Assembly: GCA_009363875.1 (NCBI GenBank)
Contig: CM018680.1
Span: forward strand, 60,190,700 to 60,254,699
Reading direction: 5' to 3'
DNA from: Mikania micrantha
Lineage: Eukaryota > Streptophyta > Magnoliopsida > Asterales > Asteraceae
Length of the DNA: 64,000 bases
Shown here: in pieces, positions 41,261 through 52,603 of the stretch
Numbering within the stretch: position 1 is the stretch's first letter
Layout: each line of letters starts with the position of its first letter
Translations under genes and position numbers: made by a program
The notes under the pieces: generated by a model
The model's input: the letters and a program-made list of their open reading frames with translations, nothing else
The model's database searches: none
Told to the model about the DNA's origin: nothing

Positions 41261-44077
41261 GTGATACGAGATTTTCCAGAAGTGTTTCCTGATGATTTGC
41301 CGGGTCTTCCACTAGAACGTCAAGTAGAGTTTCGAATTGACTTAGTACCTGGTGCAAATCCTGTCGCCAAAGCTCCTTACCGACTTGCGCCTTTGGAGTT
41401 GCAAGAATTGGTGAGCCAGTTGCAAGAACTGACTGATAAAGGATTTATTCGCCCGAGCCATTCACCATGGGGTGCACCTGTCCTGTTTGTCAAGAAGAAG
41501 GACGGGTCATTCCGAATGTGCATCGATTATCGCGAATTAAACAAACTCACAATTAAGAATCGATATCCACTGCCGCGCATCGATGATCTCTTCGATCAGC
41601 TTCAAGGCTCGGCATGGTTTTCAAAGATAGATCTTAGGTCTGGGTATCATCAGCTTCGAGTACATGATGATGATATTCCCAAGACTGCTTTCAGAACAAG
41701 ATATGGCCATTATGAATTTCTGGTAATGCCTTTCGGCCTTACCAATGCACCTGCGGTTTTCATGGATCTCATGAACCGTGTTTGCTGGCCATACTTGGAT
41801 AAATTTGTGATTGTATTCATTGATGATATTCTGATCTACTCAAAGACCAAGGAAGAACACGAGAAACACCTTCAGTTGGTTTTGGAGATCCTAAGAGAAG
41901 AGCGACTGTACGCCAAATTCTCTAAATGTGAATTTTGGCTTAGGGAAGTTCAATTTTTGGGGCACATTGTCAACGAATATGGTGTTCACGTGGATCCCGC
42001 AAAGATTGATGCGGTGAAGAATTGGAGTACACCGAAGACACCGACGGAGATTCGATCGTTTCTCGGACTTGCCGGCTACTATCGGCGGTTCATTTCAAAT
42101 TTCTCCCGGATTGCTGTCCCTCTCACTTCTTTAACTCAGAAAAATAAGCCGTATGAGTGGGGACCAAAGCAAGAAGAGGCATTTCAGACTCTGAAGCAGA
42201 AACTTTGTGATGCTCCTGTCTTGACACTGCCTGATGGAAATGATGATTTTGTAGTCTATTGTGATGCGTCTAACCTAGGTCTCGGTTGTGTTCTCATGCA
42301 ACGGGGAAAGGTTGTGGCTTATGCATCCAGGCAGCTGAAGATTCACGAGAAGAATTACACTACACACGACTTGGAACTTGGTGCAGTCGTGTTTGCCTTG
42401 AAGATATGGAGACATTATCTTTATGGCACTAAGTGTGTAGTTTTTACTGATCATAAAAGTTTGCAACATATTCTCAATCAAAAGGAACTTAATATGAGAC
42501 AACGGAGATGGGTTGAACTGTTGAATGATTATGACTGTGAAATTCGCTACCATCCTGGTAAAGCGAATGTCGTAGCAGACGCGCTTAGTCGCAAAAGTCA
42601 AGTTCAGATCCATAGTGTCCGAGTGCACACTAATCTCCGAAATAATGTTCTCACAGCCCAACAACTCTCATTGACTCAGGATAACTTGAAAAATGAGATG
42701 TCTTGTGGGGCTGAAATTCTATTGGAAACTAAAGATGACGGGTTGATGTATTACTTGAATCGGTTGTGGATACCGAACAGGGGTGATCTTAGGATGATGA
42801 TTATGAATGAAGCTCATAAGTCTCGTTACTCAATTCATCCGGGCTCCGATAAGATGTATCGAGACCTTAGGGGCTTGTACTGGTGGCCTGGGATGAAGAA
42901 GGATATTGCTGAGTACGTGTCTAAGTGCCTTAACTGTGCTAAAGTCAAGGCAGAACACCAGCGACCTTCGGGATTGTTATTACAACCAGAGATACCGATG
43001 TGGAAGTGGGAGAATATTTCCATGGATTTTATTACCAAACTCCCACGAACCGCAAACGGTAAAGATAGTATCTGGGTGATTGTTGATAGATTGACCAAGT
43101 CGGCTCACTTCTTGCCGATACGCAAAACATACCCTGTGCGGAAGTTAGCGCGTATCTACATTGATGAGATCATTAGCCGACATGGTATTCCCTTAAGCAT
43201 AATATCGGATCGTGATGCTCGTTTCACGGCACGATTTTGGGAATCACTTCATGAAGCCTTTGGAACAAGATTGGATCTTAGCACTGCTTATCATCCTCAA
43301 ACGAATGGTCAAACGGAGCGAACGATCCAGACATTGGAAGACATGTTGAGAGCGTGTGTCATCGATTTTGGTGGCAACTGGGATAGCCATTTACCATTGG
43401 TCGAGTTCTCGTATAACAACAGTTATCACGCGAGCATTGGTATGGCGCCGTTTGAAGCTCTTTATGGCAGGAAATGTCGGTCACCTATTTGTTGGACCGA
43501 AGTCGGCGATTCGCAGATTACTGGTCCTGAGATTATTCAGGAAACGACTGACAAGATCCGCCAGATCCGCGACAATCTGTTAGCTTCTCGCAGTCGACAG
43601 AAGAGCTACGCGGATAAACGAAGGAAACCTTTAGAGTTTGAAGTTGGAGATATGGTATTGCTTAAAGTGTCGCCTTGGAAGGGTGTTGTTCGATTCGGAA
43701 AGAAAGGGAAGCTTGCTCCACGTTACGTTGGCCCCTTTAAGATCCTCGAACGGATCGGGAAGGTTGCCTACAAATTGGAACTTCCTCCTGAACTTAGTAA
43801 TGTGCACCCGACGTTTCACGTGTCCAATCTAAGGAAGTGCTTAGCTGATCAGGATCTTCAGGTATCATTCGATGACATTCGCATCGATGATACCATGCAT
43901 TTTGTTGAAAAACCAGTAGAGATAATGGATCGTGAGGTTAAACAACTCAAACGCAGTAGAATTCCAATTGTCAAAGTACGTTGGGAATCGAAGCGGGGTC
44001 CAGAATTCACGTGGGAGCGAGAAGATCAGATGAAGCTTAAGTACCCACAATTATTTACTACGGTCACTCCAAGTTGA
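41261..44077 (+). CDS. pol: pol of the gypsy element: RT, RNase H, integrase, chromodomain
   Basis: An open frame of 938 aa from the first ATG; the frame is already open from 41165, directly after the stop that ends gag-protease. Reverse transcriptase spans about residues 60-240 with FRMCIDYRELNK and the catalytic FIDD at about 186-189. RNase H has YCDAS near 333, TDHKSL near 397 and VADALSR near 437. Integrase has an HHCC zinc finger (H...H...CLNC, about 525-556) and a D-D-35-E catalytic triad (D in SMDF near 588, D in ISDRD, E in NGQTER). The C-terminus (PVEIMDREVKQLKR to TWEREDQMKLKYPQLF) is a chromodomain, which in chromoviruses guides integration to marked chromatin. No lesion was seen inside this part. 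Confidence 0.93.
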   Translation: MIRDFPEVFPDDLPGLPLERQVEFRIDLVPGANPVAKAPYRLAPLELQELVSQLQELTDKGFIRPSHSPWGAPVLFVKKKDGSFRMCIDYRELNKLTIKNRYPLPRIDDLFDQLQGSAWFSKIDLRSGYHQLRVHDDDIPKTAFRTRYGHYEFLVMPFGLTNAPAVFMDLMNRVCWPYLDKFVIVFIDDILIYSKTKEEHEKHLQLVLEILREERLYAKFSKCEFWLREVQFLGHIVNEYGVHVDPAKIDAVKNWSTPKTPTEIRSFLGLAGYYRRFISNFSRIAVPLTSLTQKNKPYEWGPKQEEAFQTLKQKLCDAPVLTLPDGNDDFVVYCDASNLGLGCVLMQRGKVVAYASRQLKIHEKNYTTHDLELGAVVFALKIWRHYLYGTKCVVFTDHKSLQHILNQKELNMRQRRWVELLNDYDCEIRYHPGKANVVADALSRKSQVQIHSVRVHTNLRNNVLTAQQLSLTQDNLKNEMSCGAEILLETKDDGLMYYLNRLWIPNRGDLRMMIMNEAHKSRYSIHPGSDKMYRDLRGLYWWPGMKKDIAEYVSKCLNCAKVKAEHQRPSGLLLQPEIPMWKWENISMDFITKLPRTANGKDSIWVIVDRLTKSAHFLPIRKTYPVRKLARIYIDEIISRHGIPLSIISDRDARFTARFWESLHEAFGTRLDLSTAYHPQTNGQTERTIQTLEDMLRACVIDFGGNWDSHLPLVEFSYNNSYHASIGMAPFEALYGRKCRSPICWTEVGDSQITGPEIIQETTDKIRQIRDNLLASRSRQKSYADKRRKPLEFEVGDMVLLKVSPWKGVVRFGKKGKLAPRYVGPFKILERIGKVAYKLELPPELSNVHPTFHVSNLRKCLADQDLQVSFDDIRIDDTMHFVEKPVEIMDREVKQLKRSRIPIVKVRWESKRGPEFTWEREDQMKLKYPQLFTTVTPS

Positions 44078-44097
44078 ATTTCGGGACGAAATTCCTT

Positions 44098-44111
44098 TAA
44101 CTAGGGGAGAC
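44098..44111 (+). other. Polypurine tract
   Basis: The purine-rich taactaggggagac directly precedes the 3' LTR and would prime plus-strand DNA. Confidence 0.85.
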
Positions 44112-47100
44112 TGTAACATCACTGTACTTTAGGTTGTCCGTACATCCGTACGATTGTACTATTACGACCTAAGAATTTTTATTAATAATGATAATGGATT
44201 ATTTATTGATATTATTGATTATTATCAATGTTAATGGCATACATGATTATAACACATATTATACGCGTAAACCATGGGAAGTTTAGTTGTAACCCAACTA
44301 AACAGAACCAGAGAGTTTATCGCAGTAATATTATTGAAAATGATGATTGTTGGTTCGGAATAAAAATGAATATGGGTTTTGGTTTGGGAATTTTAATATT
44401 AAAATTTATAAAATAATGGAACTGATTACGCGATGGTGAGGTTACGAACGTTATCTAAACACGAATATTAATTCAGAAATATTAACTTAATAAATGTATT
44501 CGCGTGAGTGACGATTCACACGAATATAATTATTAGGAATAATATTCTGAAACGATATTCAATAAATCGTAAATCGAATCGAAACACGATACGAGCGACC
44601 AATTCGCAAAGGTGACGATCTTTACGAATACGTACGCGAGCGACGCGTTTCGACGAAATAATTAAATAATATCAAACGATATTAAAATTAATAAATTAAA
44701 ACTGAAAACGTTTATTAGGAATCACAACGTAAAGCAAAACCGAGTAAATCAGTTATTTAAAATAATTAATTTTGTAAAAATAAAATGAAATCGTTTTACG
44801 AAATAAAATTATTTAAATCATTTTAATTAATGAAATTCAATTATTTATTCATGTTATGTTTAAATATGTTTTCGTTAAAAACCGAGCATAACCGATCATT
44901 TATTATATTTTATCGCGATAAAAACGAGACCGGTCACGGGGCAATAATACGCGTTATAAGGAAGAAGATCACCATCTTCTTCCTCATTTTTACACACACA
45001 CTCTCTCACTAAAACCCTAAACCCGTCACCACTTTCTCTCTCTACCTTCTCTCTACCATAACTCACTCAAAACTCAACCAAATCACCTCATTCTTGCGCC
45101 AAATCGAAGATCTCGACATCCTCTACACGAAAGTACAAAGGATCGGTCCTATCTCCACCTCAAACTCTCGAAATCTTAGTGAGAAGGTACGTTTTTTAGG
45201 GTTTTCTATAACCCGACAAAAACCGAACTTTAACCGGTTCAAAACATCACTTTTTCGACCCATACACCTTCTAAATGAGTTTACTCATCTAAACCCACTC
45301 AAAACGACTATATATACGACTATACCTCGAAATCATCTTCTCCCATGGCTGAAAACCCGTTCGGGCGAATGACCCATGAGTATGAGCCATTCGCCGAATG
45401 AGTCGGGAGAATGAGTGGAGTATGAGTCGGGAGAATGAGTGGAGTATGAGTCGGGAGAATGAGTGGAGTATGAGTCAGGAGAATGAGTCGGGAGAATGAG
45501 TGGAGTATGAGTCAGGAGAATGAGTCATTCGGGACTCATTCGGAGAATGACTCATTCGGGACTCATTCGGAAAATGACTCATTCGGGACTCATTCGGGAG
45601 ACTCATTCGGAGAATGACTCATTCGGGACTCATTCGGAGAATGACTCATTCGGGACTCATTCGGGAGACTCATTCGGAGAATGACTCATTCGGGACTCAT
45701 TCGGAGAATGACTCTCATTCGGGACTCATTCGGAGAATGACTCATTCGGGACTCATTCGGAGAATGACTCTCATTCGGGACTCATTCGGAGAATGACTCA
45801 TTCGGGACTCATTCGGGAGAATGACTCATTCGGGTGAAAACTCATTAGCATGAGCCATTCTTATGAAAATCACAAGAATGAGTCATTTTCACTACACCAA
45901 CTCAATTAACAACTTAGATTTCAAAAAGAACAATCAAATAAGGGATCATAACTCTAGATAACATTTAATCAAACACAAGACTGTGAATACAACATTAGTA
46001 CGAAAACGGTGAGCGCGCATAATACGAGAACACAGATACTAAGGACTTCAGGTGAGTTCTCATAACCTCCCTTTCTTTAAACTGTTTTGTTTTAAAACTC
46101 GGAGGTGAAGCATGTATACAAATTCAAATATTATTTTGATAACTCAAGGTTAATACCTGTTTATCAATATGATACTCACAATATTGAATTATCATTAATT
46201 ATGGATTATCACTGATTAATATTTTATAACCGTGTAAACATTGTTATTGACTTTGGTCAATAACAAAGATTACATGTATTGTCACAAACTTCGAGAGTCA
46301 TCGCTCTTAACTCCGGTTAATTGCTTTGACATCATGTATTGTCACGTGGATTGTTTCCACTCTGTGAAGCATTGCCTTTGACTTCGGTTAAATGCTTTGA
46401 CTTCATGTATTGTCACGTGGTTAGCGACCACTCCATGAATCATGTATTTAACTTATGTTATTTACATAATGATCATGTATAGTCACGAACATTATTTGAG
46501 AATATAATTGATGAGATTGGTTGATTAGTTTGTGGATTGATTATCTATGTTTGACTATGATTATTTGTGATTGATTATGATTGATTGGTTATGTGATTAT
46601 GTGATTGTGTATGTGTTTGATTGTTGAGTTGGGAGATTGATTAGATTATCTCATACAGGTAATATTCTGGATTTTCTCAGAAAATCATAAGCAATTGTAT
46701 TTGTCTTATCTAAACTTCTTATAAAACCATTTTTAAACTTAAACTTTTAAATTCATTTTATAAAACCTTTTAAGTACAAAACTTATGATTACTCACCAAC
46801 TACTTCGTAGTTGACACTTGATTTCTTACATGTTTCAGGTGATGAAGACAAGTAGGATGAAGAGGATGGTCTCTTCTATTTTGGACATCATCATATAGGA
46901 TCTTGGACTTAGCTAATTAACTAAAATTCTGGCGATTAGGATTTAGTTAATTTAGCTAATTCTTTTGTGTAATTGATGTACTTAATTCATGATGAACATG
47001 ATTTTTGTGTAATTATTTTGGTTGATTGAATGATATATGATGATTTGATTTAGATGTCCACGAGCTTTTGAACAATCTACACATCCCTCGTGGCATCCCG

Positions 47101-47129
47101 ACGATTCCGCCGCCGGTCGGGGTGTTACA
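44112..47129 (+). repeat. 3' LTR of the gypsy element
   Basis: A 3018-bp direct repeat of 34963-38007 with the same hairpin, array and intron signals. It is about 27 bp shorter, mainly through one array unit. Confidence 0.93.
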
Positions 47130-47162
47130 CATTAGAACCATTCCCTATATATATATATATAT

Positions 47163-47390
47163 ATATATAGGGGAATGATCAATTGTTAACCATTCCTTAT
47201 TGCGTTAACCGAATAACTATATCTTATTATTTTGGGGCCCATATTAAAATAAATTTAAAGGTGTTGGTTTTTCTTTTATATATATATATAGGGCTCACTT
47301 ACATTAATAAAAAAACTTACACCATTAGATTTAATTTAATGTGGGGCCCAAAGTAATAAGATGTATATAACAAAGGAACCACACCCTATA
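47163..47390. mobile_element. Foldback MITE, family A (composite)
   Basis: Contains ttgttaaccattccttattg and accgaataac at the left and ggggcccaaagtaataag at the right, between TA tracts. An inner TA tract at about 47276 suggests two partial copies. Confidence 0.55.
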
Positions 47391-47397
47391 TATATAT

Positions 47398-47665
47398 ATA
47401 GCGAATGTTTCGAATGTTAACCTTTACTTATTGCGATAACCGAATAACTAAATCGAATTACTTTGGTGACCACATTAAAGTAATATAAATGTGTAAGTTT
47501 TTTCTTATTTTTTTATTAATGTAAGTGGGCCCTACATTACTTAAATAAAATAAAAGACCTACACATTTAGATTTATTTTAGTGTGGACCCCAAAGCAATA
47601 GGATGTAGTTATTCGGTTAACGCAATAAATATGGGTTAACATTTGATCTCCTCTCTCCATATATA
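47398..47665. mobile_element. Foldback MITE, family A
   Basis: The left end gaatgttaacctttac and the right end gggttaacatttgatc are inverted. Internal tgtaagt / acacattta arms are also complementary. Followed by a TA tract. Confidence 0.65.
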
Positions 47666-47723
47666 TATATATATATAGTGTCAAATGATCATCGTGATGT
47701 ATCTAGATCTTCTATGTTTAATT

Positions 47724-47944
47724 TTTTTTTGAACGGCTTGGTACAACGACACTCAAGACGAAATTTCAACTGTCCCCTCGGATTTGACGCTCTGGGGCGT
47801 ATGCCCGAGGCCACCTCAGGAGGAACCCCACTACTGGGTAAACCCCCTGACCTTGCTTCAGCAAATATGCCTCAACCCGGATTTGAACCCAAGACCTCCC
47901 ATAGGGAAGTCAAGGGGGTAATCATTAGACTAGAAGCCCTTGGT
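47724..47944 (-). mobile_element. SINE with 14-bp target duplication
   Basis: The minus strand has A box TAGTCTAATGATTAC, B box TTGGGTTCAAATCC and a 3' A run. The flanks ttctatgtttaatt are identical at 47710-47723 and 47945-47958, so the insertion is recent. The plus-strand ORF 47678-47956 is a by-product. Confidence 0.88.
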
Positions 47945-47958
47945 TTCTATGTTTAATT

Positions 47959-48402
47959 GCACCCTTCAAATAATCAAAAACCATGAATGAAGTTCAAAAG
48001 AATTGGATACGACGGCGTATACAAGATTTTTTAAGCACCTTGGTCGTTGAAATGCTTGATAGGTCGGTTTCGCTCGGCTGTAAAACATATTAATTAATAA
48101 TACATTAAAAGCAGCATTTAAATACTAATTAACAATCGGTTATCCAAAAGGACACGTTTGTACATTATAAACCATGTTTCTCGTTGAGCTTTAATTAAGC
48201 TTAATTAACATGTTTTGAAAATTGAAATTAATTAACTTGGGTTGTCACGGATGGTGTTATGGTGACGTGCTTCTATGATCATGGAAAATGCATGACTTGA
48301 ACTACATGCCACATATATACATATATATGTAATCTGTAACTTGCAGAGATACAAGTCGATCATATGATCGATTGTAAACATGAAATTCCATAAAATAAAG
48401 AC
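47959..48402. other. Intergenic DNA, nothing recognised
   Basis: AT-rich, no gene seen. Confidence 0.35.
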
Positions 48403-49264
48403 AAAATTACACATTTGAACCTTTATGTTTGTAAGAAATAACAAATATGAACCTTTAACTATCTTAATTACGCTAAACAACCTTTAAGTATTTAAGTTGT
48501 TTCAACTTTCAACCTTTACATTAACCACGGTTAGATTTACCAGTTTAATCTAGTCATGTGCAAAAAATATGATGGGTATTCTAGGTATTTTGATCTTTTG
48601 TTATTTTTAAATATAAAACCCACTGTTCACGTATTATCGTATCTTATTCAATAATTTACGCCAATTGGGGTGTTCGAAAATTAGGGCTAAAACCCACCCA
48701 GAAATTCACGTGATTCTTCCCTCTTCGGTTAGGTTCACCCAGAAGTTTACGTGGTTCATCCATCTTCAGTTAGTGTTCGAAACCTAAGGTTGTAGTTGGA
48801 TAGGATTTATCATTTTTCTTTTTATCATTATGTAACAATGACAGTAGTAACAATGATAAATCATATCCAACTACCACCTTAGGGTTCGAACACTAACTGA
48901 AGATGGATGAACCACGTGAACTTCTGGGTGAACACTAACCGAAGAGAGAGGAATCACGTGAACTTCTGGGTGGGTTTTAGCCCTAATTTTCGAACACCCC
49001 AATTGGAGTAAATTATTGAATAAGATACGATAATACGTGAAGAGTGGGTTTTATATTTAAAAATAACAAAAGATCAAAATACCTAGAATACCCATCATAT
49101 TTTTTGCACATGACTAGATTTAACTGGTAAATCTAACCGTGGTTAATGTAAAGGTTGAAAGTTGAAACAACTTAAATACTTAAAGGTTGTTTAGCGTAAT
49201 TAAGATAGTTAAAGGTTCATATTTGTTATTTCTTACAAACATAAAGTTCAAATGTGTAATTTTT
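48403..49264. mobile_element. Near-perfect 860-bp foldback element
   Basis: Two arms of about 420 bp (48403-48822 and 48845-49264) are almost exact complements (for example tattctaggtattttgatc and gatcaaaatacctagaatac), leaving a spacer of about 20 bp. No coding capacity. Transcribed, it would form a very long RNA duplex. No convincing target duplication was found at its borders. Confidence 0.88.
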
Positions 49265-49383
49265 CCTAAATAAATATGTAAACATGTAGGCTTGTAAATC
49301 CGTACAAGTAGGACCAATCCACGATCCATTGGGTCGTACATAACTAGGCAGTAGCGAGTGAGGTGCGCGTGTTTGCGGTGTGT

Positions 49384-49808
49384 TAGGGGTGTGCATGAAT
49401 CGGTTTTTTTCTTAGTCCAAACGTAAAATCTAAATTTCGGTTTTTAAACCCGGTTGGGTTCGTTTTTTCGGTTTTTATCTTTTTAAAACCAATTTGGGTT
49501 CGGTTGGATTCGGGGTTTTTTTTTTACTTAGGCCTAAATTTATGATTATAAAAAAATAAACCAAAAATATTATATTTGTACTAAAAATATTTGAAGTATT
49601 ACCATACATAAAATATAAAACTATATATAAAAATCTTTAAATTTAGTAAAAATAATACGTTGGCCTAAAAAATAATAAAATATACGATTTTTATATCTTT
49701 GATATCAATAACCAAGAAAATAAAAATAGACAGTTTATAAATTATTGAAATTTCAAAGTTAATACACATACATACATACATACATACATACATACATACA
49801 TACATACA

Positions 49809-49839
<31 letters not shown>

Positions 49840-50051
49840 GCACGCACGCACGCATACATCCATACATACATACATACATACGCATTCATTCGGTTTTTTC
49901 TGTTTTTATTTTAGGTAAAACCAAACCCAAACTTTCGGGTTTTTAGAACATACCAAACCTGTCGGTTTATATTTGGGTTCGGTTATTTCGGGTTGGAATT
50001 TTAGGTTTTTGGGTTTTGGGTCGGTTTTTTCGGTTTCATGCGCACACGTAG
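49384..50051. mobile_element. hAT-like MITE carrying a (CATA)n microsatellite
   Basis: The left end TAGGGGTGTGCATGAATC and the right end, complemented, CTACGTGTGCGCATGAAACC are degenerate inverted repeats around ggtttttcgg-type sequence. A (CATA)n tract of about 130 bp (49760-49885) lies inside. An inverted, truncated copy is at 60329-60892. Confidence 0.7.
49760..49885. repeat. (CATA)n microsatellite with (CGCA) interruption
   Basis: About 20 units of catacata followed by cacgcacgcacg and a few more cata units. The minus-strand ORF across it is an artefact. Confidence 0.95.
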
Positions 50052-50600
50052 TGTGTGTGTCGTAGGATTGCTGGGATTTTTGATCTTCTAACGCCTCTTG
50101 TTAAATTCTAAAAAGACTTAAACAGAAAAACGTACAAACACTTACAGGTCAAGAAATTAAAAAAAAAACTAAACGTAATAACAATAGTGGTAGTAGCAAC
50201 AACATCATCAAACCATGATCAAATTACGAGGTAAACATAAAAGTCACCGTGTCAAAGCTTTCATAAAAATAAAAACAATATCAGAATTTTTTTTTCCAAA
50301 ATGTCTACAATAGACATTTTACCTAATGTCCATTTGATTTTCAAATGCCATGAAATGTCCATATCAAGTATAGTTGTCCACCCATAAACGTATGCATGGA
50401 TAGGCATCAACCTGTTTTTGAGTGGCATCAGCCTGTATTCTAAGCATGTATAGATGTTCTCTTGTTGCTTGAAAGACGTTCACTCTGTAAACATATGTGT
50501 CCATAGAAGTCCACCTACAAAACACATGGTTTCCCATCAAAATTCTTAAGTTGAATATATATCGACTTCACTTTTTAAAGAGACTACGTAATAGCCTGAC
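50052..50600. other. Intergenic DNA with a small perfect inverted repeat
   Basis: Contains aaaatgtcta-caa-tagacatttt at 50299-50321 and repeat-like tgtccat words. Possibly an LTR or MITE relic; not assigned. Confidence 0.35.
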
Positions 50601-51383
50601 ATTTAATAAAATTAATAACCAAAAAAAAAATCAATATCCATTAACACTGATTATACTAATTAAATAAAAATATATTTAGTAATAGAAATTAAAAATTTTG
50701 AAACGATATTTTGGTATAAAATGATTAAATTATGTATTAATAATTACTTTAAGTAATAAAACAGTAACTTTAAATTTTAATAACAATAGTACTAACATCT
50801 AACCTTCTTATTTGTAATAATTGTCATATTTGAACTAATTACTTTAAAATTTAATTTAATTTTCCGTCCAAAACTAACTATTTAAAGTTAATAAGATAAG
50901 TTAATATTTCAAATTAAATAACCTAATTTGAAATTATCATTAAACATACAAGACAAAAAAAAATGTAACTTTTATTATCACTTTTATGACTTTCGATTTA
51001 TATTTCATTTATTGAAAAACATTTGTATTTAAAGAAAACTTGCTATTTAATAAAACTTTTATTTCTAAAAATAACGATTTGATATGTCTATTTTTTTCAA
51101 TTTTGATTGTTATATAAAATATAATATATAAACCTTTTTAAAGTATGTTTTTTTTTGATAAAATGATTTTATTTTCACTTTATCAAAAAACTATTTTCTA
51201 ATTTATAAAGACAAATAACATCATTAGTTATTATTAGTATAATCATTTAATATTAAAGATAATATAATTATTTAATAAGAGAGATAATTAGGTGATAGTA
51301 TAAAAAATTGACAAGTGTCAACATACTCTTAAAATGTGACATGTGGCAAATTAAGATTTTTGTTTATTATAATAGTAAGATTT
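50600..51383 (-). mobile_element. Possible Helitron relic
   Basis: Only the minus-strand start A/TCTTACTATTATAATAA near 51383, and the cacatgtcaca-type subterminal words also seen in the Helitron at 12711-13188, support this. The 3' hairpin/CTAG end was not found. Confidence 0.3.
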
Positions 51384-52016
51384 TTGTTTATGTGACGCCA
51401 TTGTTCAGATTCTACCACTCCTTAACTTTTATTATTTACAAATCTACTTCTCGTTAATTCAAATAATTTATCATTCAAACATTCATTACGTTCTATAGAA
51501 ATTCTAATAGGACTTCGTTATGCATGTGATATTATTATTTAATTATAATACGATTTTGTTATGAAAACGATATTATTATTATTTAATTCTAATACGATTT
51601 TATTATGCATGCGATATTATTATTTAATTATATTCGTTATAAGAGTATCTTGGTGTTGTTAGAAAATTTATTGTGATAAATCATACGTGTTTTGAATTCG
51701 ACTTACTTTCTTTTCTACTTTGATACCCGAGCAAATAAACAACTTGATTCCCCTTTAATTTTAGAGTATTTTTAACCTCTATATACACAAAACTAAAACA
51801 CACAACAAATAAACAACTTTATTCCGTTTATTTTTTTTTACATATATTCGTTTTTGTATGATATTCTTACAATTTAAAAATGAAACCAAGCAACGATAAT
51901 CATATGCTATCATGAATGAACGAGGAGGATGAGGCCTTAGCCAAATCTTAGGTTGCAGTTACGCATAAAATTATACCCGTCACCAACACATTACCGTTTA
52001 ATTTAGGATCAGATAA
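51384..52016. other. AT-rich intergenic DNA, nothing recognised
   Basis: A short repeat (acgattttgttatg / acgattttattatg with gatattattatt) occurs at 51520-51630. No gene. Confidence 0.35.
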
Positions 52017-52080
52017 AAAAATGGTGAATGACACCATTTGGCGCCCTTTACCGATCGATCATACGGCCAACATGAGGAAA
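52017..52080. repeat. SINE-like fragment (same family as 2365-2545)
   Basis: Shares aaaaaatggtgaa, caccatt, ggcgccc and cggccaacatgagg with the element in the homeodomain gene intron. Confidence 0.5.
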
Positions 52081-52603
52081 ACATTAACATTTTCCAACAC
52101 TTATGAAATGTTTCGACAAGCATGAACCAAAGTGAAACTAAAACATCTTTGTTATAGCTTTAAATCAATATCAAGCAGGGCCGGCCCAAGGGAGGGACGA
52201 AATGGGCGACCTCTGGGCCTGATTTCTTAAGGAGCTCGAAATTTTAAATTTTTTATTTTCTATATTATACATTAAAAAATTTATATAAGAAGTATAAAAC
52301 ATCAATGTTTATTAGAATTAAAATAGTCCAGTTTTTTCTAAGGCTTTGGAATTTTTTATTTTATTTTTAGGGTTGGCTCAGTCTTTCATATTTTAAATTT
52401 AACTTCTTGGCATTTGTTTTATTTTTTGAGCATGTTTTCTAATTGTATATATCTTAATATATTTAATGGAATGCTTTTTATTCATGTTTTTTCTTTTAAA
52501 TTTAGATTATTTTATTTGTTTTTTAATTAATATTATTTTATATATGTTTTTCATTGAATTTATTTTTTAGCATTTACTTTTAATTAATATTATTTAAACC
52601 ATC
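52081..52603. other. AT-rich DNA, nothing recognised
   Basis: Starts with a gggccggccc palindrome in a repeat-like context near 52179; otherwise T-rich and noncoding. Confidence 0.35.

Larger units (their letters stand above)
34963..47129 (+). mobile_element. Complete Ty3/gypsy chromovirus (Tekay-like)
   Basis: A 12.2-kb LTR retrotransposon with all structural parts: two LTRs of about 3.0 kb (34963-38007 and 44112-47129) starting TGTAACATC and ending GGTGTTACA, an initiator-Met primer binding site, a long leader, gag with zinc knuckles, protease, reverse transcriptase, RNase H, integrase, a C-terminal chromodomain and a polypurine tract. The target duplication CATTA is at 34958-34962 and 47130-47134. 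Domain order and the chromodomain place it among plant chromoviruses; long LTRs and the Met primer site suggest the Tekay (Del) lineage. By eye the LTRs differ at roughly twenty positions outside their tandem array, so the insertion is young. Two coding lesions (frameshift near 39735, stop at 41162) were seen. Confidence 0.93.
34591..47145. mobile_element. Foldback MITE interrupted by the gypsy element
   Basis: The arms 34591-34740 and 34808-34962 plus 47135-47145 are near-complementary (left gatcaaatgctaaccc, right gggttagcatt). The right arm is split by the insertion of the LTR retrotransposon at 34963-47129. The remaining right tip gaaccattccc continues at 47135 and is followed by a TA tract, mirroring the left border. 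Confidence 0.75.

Noticed and set aside
34963..47129. Endogenous pararetrovirus (caulimovirid)
   Set aside because: Two long LTRs, an integrase and a chromodomain are present and no movement protein, so it is a chromovirus retrotransposon.
49665..49889. ORF of repeated MYVC residues
   Set aside because: Pure translation of the (CATA)n microsatellite.
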